DNA of 64,000 nt from Bacteroides sp. CAG:1060_57_27 (GTDB taxonomy: Bacteria; Bacteroidota; Bacteroidia; Bacteroidales; UBA932), in the NCBI GenBank assembly GCA_001915575.1, contig MNQT01000024.1, positions 1 to 64,000 on the forward strand, in the 5' to 3' direction. Both the position numbers and the translations under genes were made by a program. The notes beneath the pieces are model-generated. The model ran no database searches, was not told where the DNA came from, and saw only the letters and a program-made list of their open reading frames with translations. Shown here in pieces: positions 22,906 to 33,110 of the stretch (positions are counted from its first letter, which is position 1; each line of letters opens with the position of its first letter).

Positions 22906-25584
22906 ATGAAGAAAATCATGACGGCAGTGGCGGCCGCCCTGTTCCTTATATGCGGGACGGCGGATGCCCAGATGACCGACGACCAGATTATCGAATATGT
23001 ACAGTCCGCCGCCGCTTCCGGCAAGGACGAGAACCAGATTGCGCAGGAACTTGTCCTCAGGGGAGTGTCCCGCTCTCAACTTGAAAGGCTCAGGGACAGG
23101 TATCAGGGGCAGCAGTCCGGCTCGGCCGGGAGTTCTTTCGGATCAGGCTATACTTCTTCCGGCAGGACCCTGTCGTCGTCTGCGGACAGGGACGGATATA
23201 TAGACTACGGCGAAACCGGAGGGAACCGTGCCCTTTCACCTTCAACGATGTATATGCCTCCTTACGGCGCACAGACCCCGTACGGGATGTACCCGGTCGA
23301 AAGCGGGCAGCTGCTTGACGCAAACGGGAATCCGCTGCAGGGAGCGAACGGAGCCTATGGATACGGAAACATGACCGGCGGCGCTTACGGGAATGCCTAT
23401 CCCGGTGCCGGAACCATGTACGGAAGCTACGGCACTCCGGCACAGGATTTCTATTTCGATCCTGCCACGGGGTCTTATACCGTAGTGCCAGGCATGGCGG
23501 CATCGGCATACGGTGCCGGGCGAGAGGAAATCTTCGGACACAATCTCTTCAGCGGGGTGAACCTTACTTTCGAGCCTAACGAGAATGTGGCGACTCCCGA
23601 GGACTACAAGCTAGGTCCCGGCGACGAAGTCGTGATACAGGTCTGGGGCCTCAACGAGGACATGTCTACGCAGACCGTCTCTCCCGAAGGTCGTATCAAC
23701 ATAAGCATGGTGGGCCCCGTATATCTCAGCGGCCTTACCATAAAGGAGGCGGAAAAGAAGATTAGCGCCGCGCTGCAGACCAAATATGCGGGAATCGGGG
23801 GCGAGAACCCCGGCACCTTCGTCAGCGTGTCGCTCGGCAATATAAGGACTATCAGGGTCAATGTCATGGGCGAGGTCGAGACTCCCGGAACTTTCCGCAT
23901 GTCGTCGTTCTCGTCGGTGTTCAGTGCGCTGTACCGTGCCGGCGGAGTGACCGGGTCGGGTTCCCTGCGCGACATCAAGGTGATGCGCGACGGAGAGGAA
24001 CTGGCGACAGTGGACGTGTACGAGTATCTCTTCGACGGGAAGTCCGGTTCGGACATCACCCTCAAGGAGGGCGACGTGATAGTCGTCCCTCCCTATCTCA
24101 ACCTGGTTTCCGTGGAAGGCGGGGTGAAGCGTCCCATGAGGTATGAACTCAGGGATGACGAGTCTTTGCAGACCCTGCTTGACTATGCCGGAGGATTTGC
24201 CGGCGATGCGTTCAGGGGCGATGTCTCCGTGGTGAGGGTCAACACCGAGGAACGCGAGATATATACGGTCTCAAGCGATGAATATTCCACTTTCGCCCTT
24301 GCGGACGGCGATATTGTGACGGTTCGTTCCAATCTGAGCAGGTTCTCCAACAGGGTGGAGGTGTCGGGCTACGTGTTCCGTCCCGGGATGTATGAGCTCG
24401 GCGGAGACATAGCGACCGTGCGCCAGCTCGTCGAGGCGGCCGGGGGCGTGACCGAGGATGCGTTCCTCAGCCGTGCCATACTGCTCAGGGAGAAGGAGAA
24501 TTTCGACTATCGGAACATTCCTGTAGATCTCGGCGCCCTGCTTTCCGGTGCGGACGAAGACATCGTCCTGCACAGGAACGATTTGCTGATCGTATCAGGA
24601 ATACACGATGTCGTCGACAGGGGAATACTGACCATAAACGGATTCGTCAATAATCCCGGAGTGTTCCCGTATGCCGAGAACACGACCGTCGAAGACCTTA
24701 TCCTGCGTGCGGGCGGCCTGCTCGACGGCGCCTCTACCGCCAGGATAGACGTGGCGAGGAGGATGTACGATCCTGCCAGCACCGAGTCTACCGACACCCT
24801 CGGATTCTCGTTCAGCTTCTCCGTGAAGGACGGACTGGCTATCGGGGAAGGCGAGGATTTCGTGCTCATGCCCTACGATGTCGTTTCCGTACGCAAGAGT
24901 CCCGGATTCCGTCCGCAGAGATTCGTCACGCTCGAGGGACAGGTGCTCTTCCCCGGAGAGTACGTCATACTCAATGAAGGAGAGAGGATTTCCGACCTTA
25001 TCGCAAGGGCAGGCGGTTTTACCGGAACGGCCTTCCTTGACGGCGCGCGTGTCGTCAGGCAGTACAGGGACGGAGATGTACTTACAGCGATCAACGAATC
25101 CCTGGAGAAGATTTCCGCGGCATCGTTGCGTGACTCTATGGATGTCGAAGTCGCCAGCGAATATGTGGTTAGCCTCGACCTTGCCGCCGCAATGGCGCAT
25201 CCGGGTTCCGAGGTGGACATCGTGCTGCAGGAGGACGACAGGATCATAGTGCCTGAATATGTCAATACGGTGCAGGTCGTGGGCGAGGTGATGTTCCCCA
25301 ACGCCGTGGTCTATTCTCCCGGCAAGTCCCTGCGCTACTATATCAACGCCGCGGGAGGTTTCACGCAGACTGCGAAGAAGAGCAAGGCATATGTCATATA
25401 TATGAACGGCAGTGCCGCGAGGAGCGGTATAGCCAGCGCCAAGGTCCAGCCCGGATGCACTATCGTGGTGCCCAGGCGTCCCGAGCGCAGGCCCGTGACT
25501 GCTTCCGAGGTGCTCAGTACGGCATCCGTGGCCTCTTCACTGACCAGTACGGTAGCTATGCTCGTTAACCTGCTCAAGCCCTGA
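22906..25584 (+). CDS. Multi-SLBB polysaccharide export protein (Wza/BexD-like)
   Basis: 892 residues. Outer-membrane or periplasmic export channel component for exopolysaccharide. Sec signal peptide 1-21 (MKKIMTAVAAALFLICGTADA), no lipobox Cys, unlike classical Wza. A Gly/Tyr/Pro-rich low-complexity region (about 100-205) precedes the poly-export domain, which begins PEDYKLGPGDEVVIQVWG (231-248). Then follow a series of SLBB-type units recognisable by recurring patterns such as VEGGVKRPMRYEL, VSGYVFRPGMYEL, INGFVNNPGVFPY, LEGQVLFPGEYVI and VVGEVMFPNAVVY, far more than the usual two. The C terminus is hydrophobic (VASSLTSTVAMLVNLLKP). Upstream in-frame codons to 22849 overlap the promoter and are rejected. 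First gene of an operon with the Wzz-like gene. Confidence 0.9.
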   Translation: MKKIMTAVAAALFLICGTADAQMTDDQIIEYVQSAAASGKDENQIAQELVLRGVSRSQLERLRDRYQGQQSGSAGSSFGSGYTSSGRTLSSSADRDGYIDYGETGGNRALSPSTMYMPPYGAQTPYGMYPVESGQLLDANGNPLQGANGAYGYGNMTGGAYGNAYPGAGTMYGSYGTPAQDFYFDPATGSYTVVPGMAASAYGAGREEIFGHNLFSGVNLTFEPNENVATPEDYKLGPGDEVVIQVWGLNEDMSTQTVSPEGRINISMVGPVYLSGLTIKEAEKKISAALQTKYAGIGGENPGTFVSVSLGNIRTIRVNVMGEVETPGTFRMSSFSSVFSALYRAGGVTGSGSLRDIKVMRDGEELATVDVYEYLFDGKSGSDITLKEGDVIVVPPYLNLVSVEGGVKRPMRYELRDDESLQTLLDYAGGFAGDAFRGDVSVVRVNTEEREIYTVSSDEYSTFALADGDIVTVRSNLSRFSNRVEVSGYVFRPGMYELGGDIATVRQLVEAAGGVTEDAFLSRAILLREKENFDYRNIPVDLGALLSGADEDIVLHRNDLLIVSGIHDVVDRGILTINGFVNNPGVFPYAENTTVEDLILRAGGLLDGASTARIDVARRMYDPASTESTDTLGFSFSFSVKDGLAIGEGEDFVLMPYDVVSVRKSPGFRPQRFVTLEGQVLFPGEYVILNEGERISDLIARAGGFTGTAFLDGARVVRQYRDGDVLTAINESLEKISAASLRDSMDVEVASEYVVSLDLAAAMAHPGSEVDIVLQEDDRIIVPEYVNTVQVVGEVMFPNAVVYSPGKSLRYYINAAGGFTQTAKKSKAYVIYMNGSAARSGIASAKVQPGCTIVVPRRPERRPVTASEVLSTASVASSLTSTVAMLVNLLKP

Positions 25585-25608
25585 TACCGTTCACTTAGAT
25601 TTTCGCTT

Positions 25609-26745
25609 ATGGAAGAAAACAAGAATAAGCAGGCGTCTTCTGCTCCAGTCCAGGAGGAGCAGTACGAGGAGATCGACCTCATGGAGCTTCTGCTCAAGCT
25701 CTTCAGGAACTGGAAGACCATATTCAAGTGGTGCTGCATAGCCGGTGTCGCGGGACTCGTGGTCGCGTTCAGCATTCCCAAGGAATATACCGTGGATTCC
25801 AAGCTCGCTCCCGAAATCGTTTCACGCACCAACTCTTCGCTGTCTTCCCTGGCGTCGCTCGCCGGTGTGAACCTCAGCAGCATGTCGACATCTGACGCCG
25901 TCTATCCGGAACTCTATCCGGAGATAGTCGGTTCGACCCCGTTCGTCGTGGAGCTTTTCTCGGTTCCTGTCGAGATAGAGACCAGAAGGGAGGGGAAGGT
26001 CAGCACCGACCTCTACACCTATCTGCGCGACTACACCCGTTCTCCCTGGTGGAGCGCGGTCATCTCGGCTCCTTTCAAGGCTCTCGGCTGGGTCATGTCC
26101 CTGATAAGGGGTGGTGACGACGAGGAGGAGGTCAAGGGCTACTCTTCGCTTGATCCCTCGGCACTTACGAGCGAGCAGGAGCAGATAGCAAAGGCGATAC
26201 GCGAGAGCATCAGCGTACAGGTCGACAGCAAGAACTCGATGATAACGCTCAGTGTCACCGCACAGGATCCGCTTGTCGCCACAGACCTCTCCAAGGAGGT
26301 TATCGCAAGGATAGAGGACTATGTGACCGACTACCGTACCGAGAAGTCGCGCAAGGACCTCGACTATTACGAGCAGCTCTACGAGGAGGCACGGACCGAG
26401 TATTACGACGCCCAGCAGCGCTATGCGAAATATGTCGACGCCAACCAGAATGTCGTGCTCCAGAGCGTGCTGACGGAGCGCGAGAGGCTGAACAACGAGA
26501 TGCAGCTCGCATACAACCTCTACAACACCTGCGCCCAGCAGGTCCAGATGGCGAAGGCCAAGGTACAGCAGGAGACTCCGGTATGCGTGGTGGTGGAGCC
26601 TCCGACCCTGCCCACCAAGGCTTCGAAGCCTTCGAAGATGCTCACCCTTGTCGCGTTCGTGTTCCTCGGCGCCTGCCTTTCTGCAGTGTGGGTACTGTTC
26701 GGGAAGGAATGGGTGGCCAGTTTCAAGTCCGGAATGGAGAAATAG
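25609..26745 (+). CDS. Wzz-type chain-length determinant protein
   Basis: 378 residues. An inner-membrane polysaccharide co-polymerase that sets glycan chain length. Cytoplasmic N terminus, first membrane helix at about 38-56 ([20 protein letters not shown]), long periplasmic helical region with coiled-coil-like segment ([27 protein letters not shown]), and a second helix near 342-362 preceded by the Pro-rich [12 protein letters not shown] motif usual before TM2. No tyrosine-kinase domain is attached. It follows the SLBB gene by 24 nt and ends 3 nt before uvrA. Confidence 0.9.
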   Translation: MEENKNKQASSAPVQEEQYEEIDLMELLLKLFRNWKTIFKWCCIAGVAGLVVAFSIPKEYTVDSKLAPEIVSRTNSSLSSLASLAGVNLSSMSTSDAVYPELYPEIVGSTPFVVELFSVPVEIETRREGKVSTDLYTYLRDYTRSPWWSAVISAPFKALGWVMSLIRGGDDEEEVKGYSSLDPSALTSEQEQIAKAIRESISVQVDSKNSMITLSVTAQDPLVATDLSKEVIARIEDYVTDYRTEKSRKDLDYYEQLYEEARTEYYDAQQRYAKYVDANQNVVLQSVLTERERLNNEMQLAYNLYNTCAQQVQMAKAKVQQETPVCVVVEPPTLPTKASKPSKMLTLVAFVFLGACLSAVWVLFGKEWVASFKSGMEK

Positions 26746-26748
26746 ACT

Positions 26749-29559
26749 GTGGAAGGGAACATAGTCATCAAGGGTGCCAGAGTAAACAACCTTAAGAACC
26801 TCACATTGGAAATACCCCGCGGAAAGCTCGTCGTAGTGACGGGCATTTCCGGTTCGGGGAAGTCTTCCCTCGTGTTCGACACCCTTTACGCAGAGGGTCA
26901 GCGGCGCTTCTCGGAGAGCCTGTCGTCGTACGCGAGGCAGTTCCTCGGCAGGATGACGAAGCCCGATGTGGACTCCATAGACGGCATACCCCCGGCGATA
27001 GCGATAGAGCAGAAGGTCACGACAAGGAACCCCCGTTCCACCGTAGCGACAACGACAGAGATATATGACTACATACGCCTGGTCTTCGCCCGCATAGGAC
27101 GCACCTATTCTCCCGTATCGGGAAGGGAGGTGCGGCGCGACAGCGAGTCCGACGTGCTCGCATACATACTTTCCTGCAAGGGAGACACTTGCTATTTGCT
27201 CGCGGACGTGGGCTGGAAGGGACGCAGCGACAAGGTGGAACTCATGCTTTCGCTCAAGGAGGAGGGATATTCCAGGCTGCTCGCTGGCGGGCGGCCGCTC
27301 AAGATAGAGGATGTCCTGAGTCTGGACGGAGACTATCCCGAAGAGGCATACCTTCTGGTCGACAGGGTAAGGGTGCCCGAGCAGGCCGACGAAGACTTGC
27401 GTACGAGGCTGCTCTCTTCGATATCCTCGGCCTTTTCGGCTGGAAGCGGGCATGTCAGGGTATGCGTTGAGCAGCCTTCCGTGTCGGGAGGTGAGCCGGA
27501 GCGCGAATTCTGCAACCGCTTCGAACTCGACGGCATAAGTTTCAAGCTCCCGGACGAATACCTTTTCAGCTTCAATTCCCCCCTCGGGGCATGTCCGGTG
27601 TGCGGAGGGCTCGGCAAGGTCACCGGAATCAGCGAAGACCTCGTGGTGCCCGACAAGACGAAGAGCATCTATGACGGGGCGATAGCATGCTGGCGGGGAG
27701 AGAAGATGGGCTGGTTCAGGGACCGTCTCGTGCAGGTGGCGTCGAGCCACGGAATACGGGTCTTCGAGCCTTACTGCAACCTGTCGAAGAAAGAGAAGGA
27801 CCTTATATGGAACTACCGTTTCGACGAGAAGGACGACAGTTCGTTTTCAGGCATAAACGACTTCTTCGCCTGGGTCGAGACTCAGAAGTACAAGGTGCAG
27901 TTCAAGTACATGCTCTCCCGTTTCAGCGGCAGGGCGGTATGCCAGGCCTGCGGCGGAAGCCGTCTGCGCAAGGAGGCTTTGTGGGTCAGGGTCTGCGGCA
28001 AGACGATCGACGAGGTGCTGTCAATGAATGTGGACGAGGCACTGGACTATTTCACGGGCCTCTCCCTGACTCCCTCCGAGCGGAGCATCGTGGACGAGCC
28101 CCTGTCGGAAATCGTCTCGAGGCTGCGCTGCGTGCAGGATGTGGGGCTTTCTTATCTTACGCTCGACCGTGCATGCAACACGCTCTCGGGAGGAGAGAGC
28201 CAGAGGGTCAGCCTCGTGACGGCGCTCGGCTCGAGCCTCGTGGGTTCGATGTACATACTCGACGAGCCGAGCATCGGACTGCATCCGCGCGATACCGAAA
28301 GGCTGATCGCCGTACTGAGGCGTCTGCGCGACATAGGAAATACCGTCATAGTGGTAGAGCACGACGAGGAGATAATGCGCGCCGCCGACCTGCTGATAGA
28401 TATGGGCCCCCTTGCCGGTAGCGAGGGCGGCGAGGTGGTGTTCGAGGGCCGTCTCGCAGACGGTGCGGACCCTTCGGCACATCCGCAGTCCCTGACGCTG
28501 CAGTATCTGGCCGGCCGCCGCGCCCGCTATACCCGCCGCGTCCGCCCCTGGACCTATTCGATAACGGTCAAGGGAGCCATGGAGCACAACCTCAAGGATA
28601 TAGATGTCAGCTTCCCTCTCGGGACCCTGACCGTAGTGACGGGAGTCTCCGGTTCCGGCAAGTCCTCTCTTGTCGGAGACATACTGTATCCGGCACTGTA
28701 CAGGCATGTCAACGAGGCCGGCGACCTTCCAGGCACCTTCCGCGGCCTTGCGGGCAACCTCGACCGTATCACGCGGGTCGAATATGTAGACCAGAACCCG
28801 ATAGGGCGCAGTTCCCGTTCCAACGCGCTGACCTATCTGAAGATATACGACGATGTGCGCAAGCTGTACGCCAGGCAGCAGTACGCCAGGATGAACGGTT
28901 TCACGGCGGCGTATTTCTCGTTCAATTCCGACGGGGGACGCTGTCCGGAGTGCCAGGGCGAAGGCGTCGTCCACATCAGCATGCAGTTCATGGCCGATGT
29001 CGAAATGGTCTGCGAGTCCTGCTCGGGAAAGCGTTTCAAGCCGGAGGTGCTCGAGGTCAGGTACCGCGGGAAGAACATCTACGACATATTCCAGATGTCC
29101 GTCGACGAGGCGGTGGGCTTCTTTTCCGAAGGCAGCGAGGACGAGGCCGGGGCAATCGCGTCGAAACTCAGCGTGCTGCAGGATGTTGGGCTGGGCTACA
29201 TAAAGCTCGGGCAGAGCAGTTCCACGCTTTCTGGCGGCGAGAGCCAGCGCATAAAGCTCGCATATTTCCTGTCGCAGACGCGCAAGGGCGGCAAACGGGA
29301 GAAAATAATGTTTATATTTGACGAGCCGACGACCGGACTGCACTTCTACGATGTGGAGAAGTTGCTCAGGGCTTTCGACGCCCTGCTCGATGCCGGCCAT
29401 TCGCTGGTGGTGGTCGAGCACAATCCGGACGTCATCCGTTCCGCGGACTGGGTGATAGACCTCGGGCCCGATGCCGGAATACACGGCGGAGAGCTGGTGT
29501 TCGCCGGGACGGTAGAGGATTTGAAGAAGACAGACACATTTACGGCCAGGTACTTATGA
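26749..29559 (+). CDS. uvrA: Excinuclease ABC subunit A
   Basis: 936 residues, the standard UvrA1 length. It finds bulky DNA damage with UvrB in nucleotide excision repair. Two ABC ATPase modules: first Walker [10 protein letters not shown] (32-40) with signature LSGGESQRV and DEPSIGLHP; second GVSGSGKSS with [10 protein letters not shown] and DEPTTGLHF. Zinc modules are visible as CPVCGG...CQACGG and CPECQGEG...CESCSGK. It starts with GTG at 26749, 3 nt after the Wzz gene, and overlaps the next glycosyltransferase by 4 nt (ATGA), so it is translated within the polysaccharide operon. No separate promoter is visible. Confidence 0.97.
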   Translation: MEGNIVIKGARVNNLKNLTLEIPRGKLVVVTGISGSGKSSLVFDTLYAEGQRRFSESLSSYARQFLGRMTKPDVDSIDGIPPAIAIEQKVTTRNPRSTVATTTEIYDYIRLVFARIGRTYSPVSGREVRRDSESDVLAYILSCKGDTCYLLADVGWKGRSDKVELMLSLKEEGYSRLLAGGRPLKIEDVLSLDGDYPEEAYLLVDRVRVPEQADEDLRTRLLSSISSAFSAGSGHVRVCVEQPSVSGGEPEREFCNRFELDGISFKLPDEYLFSFNSPLGACPVCGGLGKVTGISEDLVVPDKTKSIYDGAIACWRGEKMGWFRDRLVQVASSHGIRVFEPYCNLSKKEKDLIWNYRFDEKDDSSFSGINDFFAWVETQKYKVQFKYMLSRFSGRAVCQACGGSRLRKEALWVRVCGKTIDEVLSMNVDEALDYFTGLSLTPSERSIVDEPLSEIVSRLRCVQDVGLSYLTLDRACNTLSGGESQRVSLVTALGSSLVGSMYILDEPSIGLHPRDTERLIAVLRRLRDIGNTVIVVEHDEEIMRAADLLIDMGPLAGSEGGEVVFEGRLADGADPSAHPQSLTLQYLAGRRARYTRRVRPWTYSITVKGAMEHNLKDIDVSFPLGTLTVVTGVSGSGKSSLVGDILYPALYRHVNEAGDLPGTFRGLAGNLDRITRVEYVDQNPIGRSSRSNALTYLKIYDDVRKLYARQQYARMNGFTAAYFSFNSDGGRCPECQGEGVVHISMQFMADVEMVCESCSGKRFKPEVLEVRYRGKNIYDIFQMSVDEAVGFFSEGSEDEAGAIASKLSVLQDVGLGYIKLGQSSSTLSGGESQRIKLAYFLSQTRKGGKREKIMFIFDEPTTGLHFYDVEKLLRAFDALLDAGHSLVVVEHNPDVIRSADWVIDLGPDAGIHGGELVFAGTVEDLKKTDTFTARYL

Positions 29560-30392
29560 AAAGGATTGCTGCCCTGACCATGGTCAGGAACGATGACTTC
29601 TATCTCGAGAAGTGGGTGGAATACTACGGGAGGCAGCTCGGAAGGGAGAACCTGTATATCTTCTTCGACGGGCTAGACCAGAAGATCGCCCCGTTCTGCG
29701 AAGGGACCAACGCCAGCCTGCACGAGAAGATAGGCAGCCAGGTAGTGGAGGCCGAGAAGGGACGCCTTGCATTCCTGTCCTCGCAGGCCGCTGGGCTCCT
29801 CTCGCGAGGGTATGATCTCGTGATAGGCGTAGATGCCGACGAGTTCATAGTGGTTGACCCGAAGCTGGGAATGAGCCTTCCCGAATACCTGTCTTCCGTG
29901 AAGATACATACCTCGCTCTCCGCCCTCGGCCTGGATTTCGGGCAGAAGATAGGGGAGGAGGACGACATCCGCTCCGACATACCCTTCCTGCGCCAGAGGC
30001 ATTATGCGCAGATAGGTACGCGCTACACCAAGCCGTCGATAGTGGCGGCCCCGTGCCGCTGGGGTTCAGGCTTCCACAGGATAAAGGGGCACAACTTCCA
30101 TATAGGCCGTGACCTCTACCTGCTGCATTTCGGCTATTTCGACAAGAAGAGGCTCGAGGAGCGCTTCTCCGACCGGGACCGTCTGAGCCAGGGCTGGGGG
30201 AAGCACATGAAGAAGCGCGCGCGGACGATACGCTATGCTACCGGACTTCCCGCGCGTCAGTTCGACCGCTGGGTGCGCTTCGCCCGCATATGCCAGACCC
30301 TGTGCCGTCCTCCGTATGCGCTCAACAAGCCGGCGATGTTCGAACTGAGGATTGTGGTGCGCATTCCCGACAGGTTTTCGGAAATTGTGTAA
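29556..30392 (+). CDS. Family 2-type glycosyltransferase
   Basis: 278 residues. It begins [28 protein letters not shown], the pattern of the Glyco_tranf_2_4 group, in which a metal-binding DADEF motif (VIGVDADEFIVV, about 90-101) follows. It probably adds a sugar to the exopolysaccharide repeat unit on the cytoplasmic face. Donor and acceptor unknown. Start ATG overlaps the uvrA stop (ATGA), so it is translationally coupled to uvrA. Confidence 0.85.
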   Translation: MKRIAALTMVRNDDFYLEKWVEYYGRQLGRENLYIFFDGLDQKIAPFCEGTNASLHEKIGSQVVEAEKGRLAFLSSQAAGLLSRGYDLVIGVDADEFIVVDPKLGMSLPEYLSSVKIHTSLSALGLDFGQKIGEEDDIRSDIPFLRQRHYAQIGTRYTKPSIVAAPCRWGSGFHRIKGHNFHIGRDLYLLHFGYFDKKRLEERFSDRDRLSQGWGKHMKKRARTIRYATGLPARQFDRWVRFARICQTLCRPPYALNKPAMFELRIVVRIPDRFSEIV

Positions 30393-30397
30393 CTTTG
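30390..30397 (+). promoter_or_regulatory. Possible internal -7 box
   Basis: TAACTTTG overlaps the stop of the preceding glycosyltransferase gene and ends 6 nt before the next ATG at 30404; it could give a leaderless mRNA for the distal polysaccharide genes. No clear -33 box. Confidence 0.4.
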
Positions 30398-30403
30398 CGT
30401 CCT

Positions 30404-31273
30404 ATGAAAAGACTGCTTGTAGTCCTGCACGTATACTATCCCGATCAGATCGGATATTTCGTGCGCAAGTTAAGGAACATAAACGGCTGCGACTGGGACC
30501 TTGTCGTGACCTATGTCGCGGAATCCGCGCCGCTGCGCCGCCTGAAGCATCTCAAGCCCGATGCAAGGTTCATCAAGGTCGGGAACATCGGCTACGACGT
30601 GTGGCCGTTCATCAAGGTGATAAAGGATACCGACCTGTCGGCCTACGACTATGTGCTCAAGCTCCATACCAAGAGCGTCAGTACGGGCAACCGTATCAAC
30701 GGCATTAATATGACGGACTACAAGTGGCGCAATCTTCTTGTCGACGCCATGCTGAAGAGTCCGGAGCGTTTCCGCAGATGCCTCGACTATTTCGACAGGA
30801 ATTCGGAGGTCGGTATGATATGCAGCTACGAACTGCGCAAGGACCTGCATGGAGGGCTTCCTGAAAATTCCGCCATGCTCGAGAACGAGGCAAGGAGGAT
30901 AGGCATGCTCAGGAACTTTTCCGACGACCGTTTCTGTGCCGGAACCATGTTCATGGTAAGGGCGGATGCCCTGGGCAGGATACAGAGGCTCCAACTGGAC
31001 GACTCCATGTGGGGGCAGCATTTCGCTTCCCATTCGTGTTCTTCTCTTGCCCATGTCTACGAAAGGCTTATGGGAATCATGGTAAAGGACGCCGGTTATG
31101 AGATACATGGCTTTATTGCCGATAATATCAGTGCCCTTTCGGTCTTCGTGCATAATACCGTCGGAATGCGGTTCAGGTATCTGTTTGCCATTGAGAGAGA
31201 TGAGAACAGACGTAAGTTCGTGATGATCTGCGGAAAGAAATTCTACATGGGAGATGGCAAGGGGAAGGTTTAG
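30404..31273 (+). CDS. RgpF-like (rhamnan synthesis F) glycan protein, first copy
   Basis: 289 residues from MKRLLVVLHVYYPDQIGYFV. It matches the RgpF family, glycosyltransferase-like proteins of polyrhamnose and other surface polysaccharide loci: VLHVYYPDQ at the start, YDYVLKLHTKSV (about 83-94) and CAGTMFMVRADAL. The in-frame extension back to 30290 lies within the preceding gene and is rejected. The 3' end overlaps the next gene by 20 nt, so tight coupling is expected. Specific linkage unknown. Confidence 0.82.
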   Translation: MKRLLVVLHVYYPDQIGYFVRKLRNINGCDWDLVVTYVAESAPLRRLKHLKPDARFIKVGNIGYDVWPFIKVIKDTDLSAYDYVLKLHTKSVSTGNRINGINMTDYKWRNLLVDAMLKSPERFRRCLDYFDRNSEVGMICSYELRKDLHGGLPENSAMLENEARRIGMLRNFSDDRFCAGTMFMVRADALGRIQRLQLDDSMWGQHFASHSCSSLAHVYERLMGIMVKDAGYEIHGFIADNISALSVFVHNTVGMRFRYLFAIERDENRRKFVMICGKKFYMGDGKGKV

Positions 31274-32255
31274 GACCAAGGCCTGCATAGTGCTCAGGGG
31301 ACATGTGCTGAACTGGCCGTGGCGCTCCCGTCTGGAAAGGCGCCGGGCGAGGGGAGCGGCGACGCGTGATGCGGTGTGCGCATACCTCGACCGCTATGTG
31401 CCCGAATTCCTCGGAATGCCTTATACGCCTGCCGCAGATGCCGGGCAGACTGCCCCGTACGGCTCCCGGCAGCAGGTCCCGGACAGTCCTGGGCAGACAG
31501 CCCCTGACAACCCCATACAGCCGGTTTCGGGAGACTCCTGCAAGGAGAGGATTTTCAGCATCTGGCTGCAGGGCGAGCAGTCCGCACCGGACATAGTCAA
31601 GGCCTGCTGGCGCAGCATCAGGGCGAACTCGTCCCGTGAACTCGTCGTCCTCGATTCCGGCAGCCTCGGCGACTGGATAGAGCTTCCGCCGCATGTGACC
31701 GACAAATGGAGACGGGGGCTGATAAAGCCCGCCCATTTCACCGACATCTGCCGCGTCGCACTGCTCTACAGATACGGCGGATACTGGATGGACGCCACCG
31801 ACTTCCTTCCGGCCGAGCTGCCGGAATGGATAGACGACCGGGATTTCTTCGTGTATATGTCGGGCGAACGGCTGCGCGGCTGGTATGCCTATATCCAGAA
31901 CTGCTTCATACGCGCCCGCAGGGGAAACTACCTGCTTGCCCTCTGGCTTAACGCGATGCTGGTCTACTGGAGCCACGAGGACTCGGCGATAGACTATTTC
32001 GTACACCAGCTGCTGTTCAGGAAGGCGGTCGGGAGCGACCCCCGCGCCGCGGAACTTTTCGCCGCCATGCCTAAGATAGTGCAGGATCCCACGCACGAAC
32101 TGTGGTTCGGCAACGCCTCCAAGCCCTTCGACCCGGAGCTGTTCCGCTCGCTCACGGCGGCCGCCGCATTCCAGAAGACCGAGTACAGGTCTTCCGACGC
32201 CGTAAGCCCCAGGCCCGGGAGCTTTGCCGACGCGATGATGAAGATGTACCTCTAA
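31254..32255 (+). CDS. Capsular polysaccharide synthesis glycosyltransferase (DXD type)
   Basis: 333 residues. The catalytic core (about 98-300) matches the Caps_synth / OCH1-like glycosyltransferases: IFSIWLQGEQSAPDIVKACWRSI, then KPAHFTDICRVALLYRYGGYWMDATDFL with the D-x-D-equivalent acidic pair (MDATD). An N-terminal basic part and a Pro/Gln-rich segment (about 57-95: AADAGQTAPYGSRQQVPDSP) are not part of the usual domain and look disordered. It overlaps the previous gene by 20 nt. Function in the same polysaccharide pathway is inferred from the operon. Confidence 0.85.
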   Translation: MARGRFRTKACIVLRGHVLNWPWRSRLERRRARGAATRDAVCAYLDRYVPEFLGMPYTPAADAGQTAPYGSRQQVPDSPGQTAPDNPIQPVSGDSCKERIFSIWLQGEQSAPDIVKACWRSIRANSSRELVVLDSGSLGDWIELPPHVTDKWRRGLIKPAHFTDICRVALLYRYGGYWMDATDFLPAELPEWIDDRDFFVYMSGERLRGWYAYIQNCFIRARRGNYLLALWLNAMLVYWSHEDSAIDYFVHQLLFRKAVGSDPRAAELFAAMPKIVQDPTHELWFGNASKPFDPELFRSLTAAAAFQKTEYRSSDAVSPRPGSFADAMMKMYL

Positions 32256-32267
32256 CCCTGTCTGACG

Positions 32268-33110
32268 ATGCCCCGTAGACTTTTCATATTTGCAGCATAT
32301 GATGCCGGCGGCATGGTCGGGTCGTCGCTGCTCTGGTATCTGGAGGCCCTGTCCCGCTGCGGAGACATAGTGCTTGCGGCCGATACCGGTTTCAGGGACG
32401 GAGAACTTGAAAAGCTGAAGGGGCTCTGCCTGCATGCAGAGGGATGCGCGCACGGCGAATACGACTTCGGCTCCTACAAGAGAGGTTGGAGGCATGCCTG
32501 CTCCAGCCTCGACATGCGCGCATATGACTTCGTCTATCTCGTGAACGATTCCGTATTCGGCCCGCTCTACGACCTGAGTCCATATCTGGAGAGAATGGAA
32601 GGCATGGGCTGTCAGGCCTTCGCGCTCGGGATACATCCGGGCAGGCATTCTACGCATCTGCAGTCGTGGTTCATGGGTTTCGGCCGGGAAGTATTCACCG
32701 CTTCATGGTTCGGCTCGTTCCTCCTTTCCGTGGAAAGGCAGGGGAGCAAGGAAGATGTGTGCGAGAAGTATGAAAGCGGCCTTACCAGGCTGCTTTCGGC
32801 CGGCGGGATAAGTTTCGGAGGGCTTTACAGCCTTCCCGGCAAGAGCGTCTACAATTCACCTTACCGCCTGTACAGGCGTGGCTTCCCCTTTGTCAAGAAA
32901 TCCGCATTCACACGGCATGGCGGCTCGCTCGGAAGGCAGCTGAGGGCAGTGCTTGACAGCGTGCCTGACGGCTGCCGGAACGCTGTCCTGGAGGATGCCT
33001 CGCGCCTCTTCGGCCGTGAATATGTCGGCTGGCTGCTCTCGTGCAGTCCGTCGGGCGCGGCGCGGCGCTATCTGCATTACCTTTTCAGGAAGGTCTTTTC
33101 CCGTCCCTGA
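32268..33110 (+). CDS. RgpF-like (rhamnan synthesis F) glycan protein, second copy
   Basis: 280 residues. RgpF-type pattern: LFIFAAYDAGGMVGSSLLWYL, GEYDFGSYKRGW, YDFVYLVNDSVFGPLYDL and a late LQSWFMGFGREVF. It is only distantly like the first copy at 30404, so they are not a recent duplication. Last gene of the plus-strand polysaccharide operon, 12 nt after the preceding one; its 3' end overlaps the convergent GT14 gene by 26 nt. The pairing of two RgpF proteins around a DXD transferase suggests that each acts on a different residue of one repeat unit (inference). Confidence 0.8.
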   Translation: MPRRLFIFAAYDAGGMVGSSLLWYLEALSRCGDIVLAADTGFRDGELEKLKGLCLHAEGCAHGEYDFGSYKRGWRHACSSLDMRAYDFVYLVNDSVFGPLYDLSPYLERMEGMGCQAFALGIHPGRHSTHLQSWFMGFGREVFTASWFGSFLLSVERQGSKEDVCEKYESGLTRLLSAGGISFGGLYSLPGKSVYNSPYRLYRRGFPFVKKSAFTRHGGSLGRQLRAVLDSVPDGCRNAVLEDASRLFGREYVGWLLSCSPSGAARRYLHYLFRKVFSRP

